From Mesorhabditis belari (taxonomy: Eukaryota; Nematoda; Chromadorea; Rhabditida; Rhabditidae): a stretch of DNA of 64,000 bases. The translations under genes and the position numbers were made by a program. Within the stretch, counting starts at the first letter, position 1; each line of letters starts with the position of its first letter. The stretch lies in the NCBI GenBank assembly GCA_958450365.1, contig CAUEEP010000637.1, positions 38,574-102,573 of the forward strand, written 5' to 3'. Shown one piece after another: positions 31,600 to 43,054 of this stretch. Under the pieces are notes generated by a model, which ran no database searches, had not been told where the DNA came from, and worked only from the letters and a program-made list of their open reading frames with translations.

Positions 31600-33209
31600 C
31601 TAAAATTAAGCAAATTGAGACGATTTCTAAACATTCAATGTATAAATTGGGAAAAAGAAGCAACGATTTAAAGGGGAAAGGCGTGGAAATTCGTTGGCAA
31701 ACTAGCGTTTGCACGAAATTCACTCTGGAAATGTTGAAAAAGGTTCAAACACGCGAAATTTTTGGTTAACTGAAGCTTTTTCGAGGTTTTTTCACTCATT
31801 CAACCGGTTTTGCGAAACTTTATGTGAAAATGCGGCAAAATTTCTAAAAAACACAAAAAACTACTGTTAAAACCACGCTTTGCCATCATTTTGAGCAGTC
31901 AATGACATCAAATTTAGTCTTTTCTTGCACAAATCTCCGAAATCTCACTATTTTCTCACTATACGGCAACGTGAATCGATCGTTTACTCGCGCGATCGAT
32001 TCTTTTGATCTTTTGATTGAGAAATGGAAAAGGAACAAAGAAATTCACTTTTATATCCGAAATTGCGACGGGGGTTTAAATGTAAATTTCAGTTGATTAG
32101 CTGACTATCTTCAAAGCGACTTTCCGCCAGTTTATTTGCGCAACTTTTTGTCGTTAATGGGGAGTTAGATTCCTATTAACGTGCGCTTTCTAAAGCGTGG
32201 ATGTGCTACCGTATCCTGCACAAAAATCCCCTTTTTGCCTTTCATTTCAGAGTCTTTTTGGGCTAAGGCATTTAGGCTCTTGCCGAGTTTCCTGGTATTT
32301 CGAATGATGTGTTCCTTCCAGATCAAACTTGCATTTCAAATCGAATCAGCTGCTGCGTTTTGGTGTAGACTTAAGAAATTCATTTTTAGAAATCAAGTTA
32401 ATTTTTTTCTCCAATGTGATCGCATGTTAGTAGTTCTGCCTCTAATTATTGAATAATTATTATTTCAAACTTTACCCCACTTGGAAAGAGTTTTCTTAGA
32501 AAACTCTGTGCAAAGTTTTCTCGGTGAAAAAAGATGAAACCGGAGGTTTTCACGGCGATTGTCGCGTTTTTCCACGATATGGATGCTCGCTACGTGCAAT
32601 GAGTCGACGACGAATTGACCATTTCGTGGTCACAACACGGTTTTTTTTCGTTCACTATCGATAAAATGTCTTTTTTTGTTTCCCTTTTCCAGTGTTTATA
32701 AAAAACACAAATTCGCCTCGTTTAACCATAATATTATGGAAATCAAAGTTTCAATTGAATAGTTGTAAATCGATTTGTAAAGGATTGATATGGTATATAA
32801 GGGAATTGATATGTTCCTCAGATTTTTTTCACACCATCTAATTGTTATTTGCCCTCATTTTTCTAGTACCGACTCTCTTTTGGCTCCATTTCGCACCTAA
32901 TGCCGAAAGAACCCCGTCAATGAATAGGATTGCTTCAGTGAGAGCATTTTCACGCTCATTTGCTTTTTTGTTTGCGCACGACTCTTTCAAAAAACTGAAT
33001 TTCTTATTGGGTGTCACCTCCAATAAATCTCTTCATTTTATCGTTAACTTTGAAGAATTTTCAAGCTAATGTGTCGGAAGTAGGATTTTTAGTTGTGAAA
33101 ATGAGTCCTATATGCGTGAAACGCTAAGAATCATTCCTTTCTTCGTTCAATACCTTTTTTTTCTTGTTTTCTCTCTAACTTTGCCCATTTTATTGTCATT
33201 TTTTCAGGG
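31600..33209. other. Intergenic region upstream of CNOT9
   Basis: AT-rich with no supported gene. Contains a relic at 32118-32150 (ctttccgccagtttatttgc, then gcaac) resembling the end of the hAT-like MITE at 8578. Divergent promoters for the minus-strand exons and CNOT9 may lie here; no specific element was recognised. Confidence 0.6.
33201..33207 (+). promoter_or_regulatory. Candidate spliced-leader acceptor, CNOT9
   Basis: ttttcag immediately upstream (2 bases) of the start codon, with no upstream coding exon in phase. This is typical of a nematode trans-splice site. Confidence 0.6.
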
Positions 33210-34904
33210 ATGACTGACCATGGAGTATCGCCGGCTCTTCAAGCGGCCACAAACATCGCGCAGCAACCGACTAATAAGGAGGAAGAGGTATTTGGTGTTT
33301 AACTTCAAACTAGGTTACTTGTGCCTAACGTTTTCCCGTTTATGTTTAACGGTAGATAGAGTGGGGCGCATTTTAAAAATGAAAATATCTCTTGAAGCGT
33401 TTTTGTTGGCCGATTAAGCCGAGGAACGACGAGAACATTTTTAATTTTCCTTTTTCTAGGTGAACAGAGACGACATCGTGCAATTGATCATCGATCTGCG
33501 CGATCCAAAGCGCCGCGAAGAAGTGCTTTTGGAGCTGAGGTTCTTTGAAAATCGATTATTGACAATATTTTGCTTTAGCAAGAAACGTGATGCGATTCCC
33601 GAGTTGCCCATCTGGCTGTGGCACTCGTTTGGGACGATGGCTTGCCTCCTGCAAGAGGTACTTTTAAAGTAGACTTTGATAGCGCACCGGCAATAATCAC
33701 AGATGTAACTGAGTTAAATTTTTAATCAATAGTGATAAAAATTGTTGAAAGATGAAAGCTACCTAGGTTTCAATAAACCTACTAGTGTTTTTAGGTAATT
33801 TCAATCTATCCATGCATCATGCCACCCACTCTCACCGCCGCTCAATCGAATCGAACGTGTAACGCTCTCGCTTTGATGCAATGCGTCGCAAGTCATAAGG
33901 AAACTCGGGGACCATTCCTTGCGGGTTAGTACTAGAGTGAAACTAGTCTAGTCGCGTTACCTTTAAAATTTATTCTTTTTAGCTCACATCCCCTTGTTTC
34001 TCTACCCATTCCTGCACACAACAAAGACGTCTCGTCCATTTGAATATCTTCGTCTCACTTCGCTTGGTGTGATCGGTGCACTTGTGAAAACCGATGAAAA
34101 AGAAGTAAATGCCATTTTCGCTCAAGCAACATTTTGCCTTTAGGTAATTCAATTTTTGCTGTCGACGGAGATCATTCCACTCTGTTTGCGCATTATGGAA
34201 CAGGGAACCGAGCTTAGCAAGACGGTCGCCACCTTCATTCTTCAGGTTGCATAACTTGAGTTCAAAGAATAACGTCGATTTCTTTAGAAAATTCTATTGG
34301 ATGATACGGGTTTGGCTTATATTTGTCAAACCTATGAAAGATTCTCACATGTGGCAATGATTCTGGGAAAGATGGTAAGTCTTTTGCGACCGTTTAAAGA
34401 TCAGTGCAAAGCTTAGGTGCTCAAATTGGCCAAAGAAGCGTCGCCTCGACTGCTGAAACACGTGGTGCGCTGCTACTCACGACTTTCGGACAATCCAAGG
34501 TACTTCGTCTTAAGCTAGAAATTTATCTAATTTGGTGCTTTTTAGAGCTCGTCAAGCTTTGCGACAATGTCTTCCTGATCAATTGCGTGATGACACCTTC
34601 AAGGTTTGTTTTACTTGACTACTTGCAATTTATTAAATTTAGATAAGCTTGGATGAAGATCGTTCGACAAAACATTGGCTCAACATGCTTCTCCGCAATC
34701 TAAGTGAGTCTGATGCTTTTAAACCAGTTTCAGATAACTAATTGGAAAGTCATAACTTGAGAACAAATTGTGTCTTGCAAATTTGTCAGCTTGTGTAACC
34801 TGGACCTGGCCTAGTTTAGCTAAAATTTTGGCACCATATCAATTGGAAGGTTTTTCTTATAGAATTTTTCAAATTTAGACTACCCTCCACTGTCCGACGA
34901 CTAA
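33210..34904 (+). CDS. ntl-9: CNOT9 / Rcd1-family subunit of the CCR4-NOT complex
   Basis: Eleven exons: 33210-33287, 33460-33539, 33579-33657, 33795-33924, 33983-34104, 34144-34245, 34288-34374, 34417-34499, 34546-34603, 34643-34703 and 34879-34904. They sum to 301 codons plus stop, the usual family length (about 300). Unmistakable armadillo-repeat motifs: [97 protein letters not shown] and [15 protein letters not shown]. The protein is a scaffold of the cytoplasmic deadenylase complex, linking it to RNA-binding partners that promote mRNA decay and repression. The start follows a candidate trans-splice acceptor. Introns are mostly short (about 40 bases). RTEL1 follows 655 bases downstream. 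Confidence 0.96.
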
Positions 34905-35536
34905 ACGAGCTGCCCCCGACCGATGGAGTAACAAAAAGCGTGTCTTCTTATTTGGTAGTACTTCTAAAGTTTTTTGTGTTTTATAATGGCTTCTTTTGTT
35001 GCTAATCATATTGACAGTAGTTGTATCTTTTTTTCTGCTTAATTATATAGATTCCTTGTAACTACACATTTCCTCCGCAATTGGTTATACCGGTATATCT
35101 TTTTAATTTGTTATTTCCGAGTTTTATCATCACCACCCACATCTTTGGATTGATTATTCTTTTGTATCTCTTGTTGGTAATTGATTTTTATACTTGATAA
35201 ACGTTTTAACACTACTTTAAAAAATGATAAATGCAGGTAAAGATTTGGTAATCTTCAAGAAATACTGGAGTTGTGGTAAAGTGGGAATATTTTTTTGAAA
35301 AGCGAGGACGAATTTTCACAAACACTGATCTAGTATTGAATTGAAATTGGCTTTGATTCTGCTGGCGGCTTTTCTTTTGTAGCTGCTTCTCACCTGTTTT
35401 CGAAAGAAAATTTTTAATGGAATTTTTTTACCCAACAAACTACATTCGAGTTCAAATCTTCCGTTCATTTCGCTTCGTAATAAAAAAATTCAAAAAGTTA
35501 TTTTTGCTGAAATCTTTTCATTAATAATAATCTATT

Positions 35537-35543
35537 TCTTTAG
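35537..35543 (+). promoter_or_regulatory. Candidate spliced-leader acceptor, RTEL1
   Basis: ttcttTAG ends 16 bases before the RTEL1 ATG at 35560. No coding exon feeds into it. Confidence 0.55.
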
Positions 35544-35559
35544 ATTCCGCTTCTCTCCG

Positions 35560-38500
35560 ATGAATCATCGAGTATTTCCATCGACATCGGCAGTCCATCA
35601 ACAATCGGCCCAACATCGAGAACATGAAGTAGACGTTGAGGGTATTGCTATCTCGTTCCTCTTCCAGCCCTACCCCCAACAAATTGACTACATGAGGAGT
35701 GTGATTCGGGCGCTGAACATGGTTAGTTTTTGAAGTTTTTTTATCTAAAAAAGGTGCAACTTCATTTGCGAGAGTCACTTTGAACACTTTGACTTACTGA
35801 AATTTGTTTGAACAGCCTAGAATTTGAATGGAGACACATGAATTAGGCGGTAAGTGTCATCTTTCAAATGCAGTAACACCTATAAAGTTAAGCTGATGTA
35901 CCTTAAATGGAAATATGCAATTTGTGACTGATCATAAACTGGAAAAAGCTATTTTCCGGAAAACTTATTCTTTTCAGAAACACGATGCCGTCCTTGAATC
36001 GCCGACGGGAACCGGGAAAACGTTGTCGTTGCTGTGCTCGACACTGGCTTGGCTCCGGAGCAATCAAATGAAAGTGACTCTAAACGACGTGGCCGGCATG
36101 GAAACGGGTTAGTTCTTGAGAAAAACTTTAAACACGGTAATGTTGTAAAAAAAATGTGAAATCAGATTCTTAGTCGCAACTGCAAATGATAAACTTTAAC
36201 TTTTCATTGAAAGGCATATTTGAGAACCAATTCTTACTCAATCTATTCAATTTTTAAATCTTCAATTCCTCATTCTAGGTCCAACCATTGCAAAAAGGAA
36301 TGGGCAGGCGCGAAAAATCTTCTACTGCTCGCGCACGCACAGCCAACTCGCGCAAGTTGTCTCCGAGTTGAATAGGACAATTTACAAAGAGTGAGTGCGA
36401 AAATTATTTTTACTCGAAAACTTTTCCATCTTTAGTGTCCGTTGTGCGGTACTTGGAGGCCGGGAGCAACTCTGCACAAACGACTTGTTGGTTTTTATTA
36501 AAAAGTTGATTTGAGAAGAGCCTTTCCCCTTAATATGTTGAAATTCTCTTCTTTCAGAGTCACCCGGTTGAAAGATTCAACGAAAATGACGGCCGCTTGC
36601 CACTCGTTTCGCAAGAAGCACTCATGTTTTGTTTACAACAAATGGGATAGTGGGGTTTTTTGATTGCATTCAGTTCAACTTTCTCTTTAGAGACAAGTAT
36701 CGAGGAACTGGACACAATCTACTATTCAAATGGGGCACCGGATATTGAGGATATGGCGAAAATAGCTAGGATGAACAGGTTGGGTAGCTTTGAAAGATTA
36801 TCGAAGCAATTGGGAAATTGATCCAGTAGCACTTTATTGTGTTCATTGCAATGTTTGACCCAAATTCATTTTTCTTTATTCCAAACGAGCTTGTACTTTA
36901 GTGACCACTTCACATTAAGCGTATTTTGCTCATGATAAAGCTTTTATTTTAGTCACTGTGCCTATTATCGGAGTCGACAAATGGCTGAGCACGCCTCGCT
37001 CGTTTTTCTACCCTACAACTACCTGCTCGATCCGAACATGAGAAAGAAGCACAAAATCGACTTAAACAACAGCATCGTCATCTTCGATGAGGCGCACAAT
37101 ATTGTAAGTTTTAAAGAAGCAAACATTTTAAAGTGGGTTTTAGGTGAACGTTTGCGAGGAATCGGCATCGAGTTCGATCACGACAACGCAGATCTCGCAA
37201 GCGATCGCTGAATTGAAGGTAATGGCATTAAATCGGTGATAACTTTTTCTTCATTTTCAGAAAGCAATCGAGAAACAACAAGAAGTGGACGAGCTTGTTC
37301 GAGCTGAATCGGTAATTTTTGATTGAGAATACTTGTACGATTTTCTTTAGGATGCGATGACGGAGGGCTTCGGCATGCTAGGCGATAAGAAAAAGAAAGA
37401 CGAGGTGTTGGACACGAAAGTGGCATTCGTTTTGCTACGTAAGTGTGTGAAGTTTAGTAGAAAGGTTTAGTTTAACGAGGCGAAAAACTCGCGGAATTGT
37501 AAGGTTATAGTCTATTTATTCAAAAAGGATTTTTCCTAAAATATAGATAGTTTTTTGAGATTAAAGAGCTAAAGATTTTTAGTTCAAGAAGTCTAAAGGG
37601 TATAGACCACTTACTCGAAATAGATGTGGATGAATCAAGAATGGGTCCTTTCTTTAGAGAACCTCTTCAATCTCGAGGATTCGATCGAGGGATTCTATAA
37701 GAAGGGCTCAAAAGTACCGAACTGGGACGCCGAACGGACCCCGAAAACGATTCGGGTTAGTTTAAATGGTAAACCGGCAGAAATTACCAAAATCATGATG
37801 ATAGATTGCTCATAACTCTTCTTCAATAAATTCCCAATCTTTCTAATGCTCAACATTTCCAGGAGGTGCGAATTCTTGACGGGATCGCGCTCATCGAGAT
37901 GCTCGAGGCGGCCGGTTTCTCGGGGAAATCAATCATTTGCACGCAACTCGATAAAATTGTTCTCCTTGTGGCGAATTTACTGGAAGGTGATCATTATTTT
38001 ATTGATATTAAGATATTTGATGAATTTAGAAGATCAAACCAAACTCGAGAAAGAAGTTGGACGGCAATTGGATGCCGTTGCATCGTTCATCGAATCGGCG
38101 CTAGAAGGGACGGCTGAGGTGATGGCGCAGGGTGGGTTGCTATGTCGTGTTGGTGAAGATTGACCGAATTGTATTCTGCGTTGAATACAGTTGTTCTTTG
38201 GCATTTATCTTGTCTGTTGAACACTTTCGATTCCGGTTCAGGCAAATAGCTTTCACCCCGACAACTCAGAGTCATTAACAGGGTTGACAGAAAAAGCCAA
38301 GGCTATTCAAACCTAAGCCAATGGCTTTCAATTGAACTTGACCTGGAATTTCAACCTTACCGTTGCATTTGGCCTACTTTGGCCAAATGCAACGTCGTTG
38401 ATTTGGTTTGGCCTGGATTTACAGGAAATTGGGCAAAAGTAAATGACTTAGCTAATTAACAATTTAATTTTCAGGCGGCGATCGAATGGCGAACTTCAAG

Positions 38501-41500
38501 TTTTGGATAAACGTTGAGAAGCAACACGACGTGACGAAACAAGTTGAAGAGGTGAGTTTACGAGGCAAATCTTCGCTTAACAATTCACACGATACTTCTA
38601 GTACTCGCTGCATTGGGGCTGTTTCGACTCGTCGATCACGATGCGCCGGCTAAAGCGACTCGGAGCTCGATCTATCATCCTCACCAGTGGCACGTTGGCG
38701 CCGTTGGAGTCGTTTGCGAGCGAGATGTCGCTGTAAGTGGTAAAATTAGTAATTTGGCTTCATGGCTACACTCTGGTGCTCAAAATTGAACCTGGCATAG
38801 GGTACATTATAATTCTTTGGCCCACTAATAGCACAGACACTAATAGACCTAGTTTAGAAGCGTTCATTCAAATTTGGCACTCTCAGTTTACCTATAGGTG
38901 AATTTGCATTTGCACAAGTCTAATCGATGAATTGAAGTATTCTCTCTAGTGCAGTTTACTGTAAAAGATTTATCTAATGTTTGACTACAGAAACAAAGCT
39001 ATCAATCACGAACCAAAAGAAACGATTTACTGTAGGAAGTACTCTGGTATGTCTAGTTTATCTTAGATCGCTCGCTTTGCGATCACAATCCCAGATCGCT
39101 TATAATTAGCCTTGCTCAAACATGTTACGTCTATAAATCACAAATCCTATTCTAAATAATTTCTTCTTTCCAGAAATGTCGGTGATCTCTTCACGGCCGA
39201 ACACGCTGCAAAAGCTGAACAAGTAAGCGCGTTTGAATCATTTCTCATGGAAAACTGTTTTATTTTAGGTGCGATGCTTCATTGTGCCCCGGGGACGCGC
39301 GGATGCCTATTTTGGGACGAGAGACGACGTGCCGTTGTTGGGAACGTTTGAGAATCGGTAAAAACGTTTACCTACTAACGCTTAGCTATTATATCTGTAA
39401 ATTTAATTAAGTATATTAAACAAATAAATCCAAGAATTTTTTAGAAACAACCCCGATTACGTGAACTCGATCGGGCGCGCCGTTTTGGACACGGTGAAAG
39501 CGGTGCCACAGGGTGTGTTAGTCTTCTTCCCGAGTTTCGTGGTTAGTGCCGTTTTTTGTGGGTTACAACTAGCAAAATCTACATAAGAACACATAGACTT
39601 GTTTGTAAAATCAAGCTGACTAAAATGACTTAAGCCTTTAAATTACCAAAAATCACCTATTCAGTACATGGAGGCCTGCCGAAAAATCTGGGAAAAGAGC
39701 GGCTGGTTGGCGGAGATCGACGCGGTGAAGAAAGTGGCCATCGAGCCGAAGAATAAGGTTAATTTTGGGATGGATCTTTAAATAAGTTTAATTCAAGCAA
39801 TTTGATCAAATTTAGATGCAAATGAAAGAACAAACAATGCTCTTCAATCAGCACATCGACTCGGCGAATGGAGCCGTCTTTTTCGCGGTGGCCAAAGGAA
39901 AGGTGAGTGCTTGCTTGTGGTTGCTTGAGGGTATAAGTTGTATTGGTATAAGTAGATGCTAGACAAGTAGCTATAGTGTAAGATTAAAGGAAAAGGAGAG
40001 AGATAAACATCATTTGATAATGAACAGTGAGCCCAGGCAACGAATTCTAAATCAAATCCTCAATTACATTTGATTTTTCAGCTCTCCGAGGGCATCAACT
40101 TCTCGGATCGACACGCACGAGCCGTCATCATCATCGGGATTCCGTTTCCACCACTGTACGACATTCGCATCATGGTCAAGAGGTATTTTTAAGTACAGCT
40201 GACAATAATCAATTTTTTTAAGGAAAATCCTGGCGAACAAGTTGAAAGCTTTCACACAGCAACGAACACAAAAGGATTCAGCACTTACAAAAGCCGAGGC
40301 GCCAATCGATGATAACACCTGGAATGCCAAATTTTTTGTGCTTAGTTGTGTCTTTTTAGGTACACCATCGAGGCGATGCGCACGGTGAACCAAGCGGTCG
40401 GACGCGTGTTACGGCACAAAGACGATTTCGGGATTGTCGTCTTGTTGGATGCGAGGTGATTTTTGTGACTGATCTTGGCCTCTCGGCCTGAAGTTCAAAG
40501 CAAGCAGTTTTAAACGCAAACAAATCTTTGTACTTTTAGGTTTCGAAGCATGAATCGCACGTTTTTCCCGGGATGGTTACGATCGGAGAAGAAAATCGTG
40601 AACAATTACGACGAGTGGATAAACGACATGAAACACTTCTTTACCGTAAGTTTTACCGTGGCCTGAGCTGGCTTGGTCTTGGTTTTTAGACTTACTAGCT
40701 TTTTAGAAAATTCTTAATACCAGATGTTTCAGAAACATGGTTTATCGATGAAATCCTCTGAACAATCATCAGTCTACAAGCACGTTGTCGAGAATCCGAA
40801 TCGCTTCCGCCGTCGATCGCCCATTAAAATACAACAAGAGCCGCAAAATGAGTGAGTATTGAGTTTGATATTTTAAAAATGGTCAACAGTCAATTTAGCC
40901 TCGATTTGGGTCTTTTCTCGTGCGCACCGAAGCCAGTTGAAGAAAAGGCGAAACCGTCCACGAGTCTCGACTCGGCTTTGGTAATTTGAGTTCCGCTTTC
41001 TTTTGTAATTCAAATTTTAGAGTCAAGAAGGAGAGCAGAACGTTGGAGCAAGTTCGAGTGAATTGACGCGCATTCGTTTGCTCACTTCCAACAAAAGGCG
41101 TATCACCGTTGCAGAGAGCGATCAAAATGGCCAAGCGGTGATTCCGAAGAAACCAGCGGTTCGTTTGAATTCGGTTAGATGCCGGGGAAATTGGATATTT
41201 TGAAATGATCAGTGAAAAATATTCACTGAATATTTTGAAACATTTCTTTTTTTACTTGTCAAAGTTGATCCGATCGTGAAATTTCAATCTTCTCTATAGT
41301 TAGCAACGCGCCAATTCTCCAGCAACTATTTCGCCGATGAAGAAACGGTGAAAACGATTCAGGTTTTTATTTTTTAATTGATTTTAACGTGTTTCCTTTT
41401 TTTCAGAAACCCAATCCGGCTCGTTTACACTCGGCGATCAAATTGACGAGTGGCGATGAGACGGCGAACGACAAACCCATGGCTTCGAGCTCTGTAGTCC

Positions 41501-42174
41501 AAGCATCAACAGTGCAAATGAAAGTTCATCCGCTCGTCAAGCAGTTCACGAAAATGGTAGGTTTGGCATTTTTGCGTCATTATTTTGAGCAAAATGATGA
41601 CGTTTTGCTTTTATTGTATTTAAAACAAAATGGAGAACCACTCGGCTTTAGTTTGACATATAAGAATGCAATTTGGTACTAGTTTTAGCAATAAGCAATA
41701 TATTTTCCAAATTATAGTCGCTAGATATATTCAAAGCTTGACATGTCAACTTTAGGTGAAAGAACGCGGGCTGAAAGAAGAATTTCAACGTCGCCTGCTG
41801 GCCGCAAAGAGGATCCCATCAGAAGTTGTGCGCGCCGCTTACGAGGTTTTCCTGCCCACGAATCGCGATCTCTATTCAGGTACCGATTTAAAATATTTCA
41901 CTAGCTCAGGGGATAAATAGTACGAGTAAAATGACAAAAATAAGCCCAAAAAAAGGTTAAACTTTACGGAGATTGGCGCTTTATATGCTCTAAAAAATCA
42001 CAGTTAACGGAAAACTGCAAAATTCAAAAGGACAAATGCTAAAAGATTTTAGGCAACAAAGAAGTCATTTAATTTTTCTTTCCAGCTTGCAAAGTCGCTT
42101 TCCAACACATGAACAACGATTCGATCGAGGCGACCGATTGGGAGAAAATCGAGAAGGAAAAAATGAGACGCTAG
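35560..42174 (+). CDS. rtel-1: RTEL1-type Fe-S DNA helicase (regulator of telomere elongation and recombination)
   Basis: A 31-exon model closes to 1048 aa, close to other nematode RTEL1 proteins. Visible landmarks: Q-like motif [13 protein letters not shown]; Walker A SPTGTGKT (residues 62-69); motif Ia CSRTHSQL; four iron-sulphur cysteines (148, 172, 181, 220); DEAH box (263-266); [31 protein letters not shown]; and motif [14 protein letters not shown] (733-744). The C-terminal region ([10 protein letters not shown] onward) has the size and place of the harmonin-like part of RTEL1. The enzyme unwinds D-loops and telomeric or G-quadruplex structures 5'-3' in the nucleus. The intron at 40322-40359 must start GA rather than GT to keep the conserved Trp-Tyr before motif VI. 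A 53-base intron (36505-36557) and a 41-base intron (36650-36690) are typical. Confidence 0.95.
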
Positions 42175-42355
42175 ACGAAGATTTAATTTGATTTTTTTAA
42201 TTGATTTAGATTTATTTCCTATATTTTTAATACGTTATTTTTGTTTTGCGCTTTTACGGGTCTCTTTATGTGCAATCTTATGTAATGTGTTTTCTTGTTG
42301 TCATTTTTCTCATTTTTCTGTCATTATTATTGAGTTATTTAATAGAGGGACTTTA

Positions 42356-42361
42356 TAATAA
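42356..42361 (+). terminator. AATAAA poly(A) signal, RTEL1
   Basis: Hexamer in ttataataaatttt, about 185 bases after the RTEL1 stop at 42174. Confidence 0.5.
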
Positions 42362-43030
42362 ATTTTATCTCCAACAAGTTTTCATCAAACCCGTCAAACG
42401 CGGAAAATCCCTGTGTTACCGCCATTTCCCATTTCGAAGACTACGGTAGTTCGTGCTTGCTAAAGCGTGACCCTGCAGAAAGTGCCGAGAAAAGAATTTC
42501 ATTTGGCAGAGAAAAATCTTTTCATTTGAAATCTATGATTTTAATAAATTTCCAGTGTTTTTTGCTGTAATTCTTTGCAATTCTTCATTTTGGCGTAAAC
42601 CTATGCTAAAACGTTGGCTTTTTGATGGATTTTTGAGATTAAAAGCGGCAAACTTGCTAAAAAACGATGTTTTGAAAGACAAAAATGTCAGATTATTGAT
42701 TTTTTGACCTAAAAAGCTTGAAAGTAGCTGGAGTTCTGGCTTTTTTGAAGGTTATTGTGAAGATTTCGAGCCTTTTAGAAAAGTTATCATCGAAAATACG
42801 CGTCTCAAGCAAAATTACGGCTTTAAAGGGGTTGGCGAAGACGAATTCTATTAGGTTTTATAAGTTTCATGTAAATTTAGACTGTCAATGACATTTTCTA
42901 TGGTGACCATTCTGAAATTCTGAAAAGCTAATCTTTCATGTTTTAGAGCCATTTCTGCAAGTTTCAGGCTATTTATAATGTGTCTTTTCCCTCATTTTGT
43001 ACGTTTCAAGTTCTACATTGAAGGTTATCT

Positions 43031-43041
43031 TTTTTTTTCAG
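43031..43041 (+). promoter_or_regulatory. Candidate spliced-leader acceptor, Pescadillo
   Basis: ttttttttcag ends 13 bases upstream of the ATG at 43055. A cis-spliced upstream exon cannot be excluded because of the frame problem in exon 1. Confidence 0.5.
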
Positions 43042-43054
43042 CTAATTCTTCACG

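Larger units (their letters stand above)
42175..43054. other. RTEL1-Pescadillo intergenic region
   Basis: About 880 bases: RTEL1 3' UTR, AT-rich spacer with no gene, then a polypyrimidine tract and acceptor for the next gene. Confidence 0.7.
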
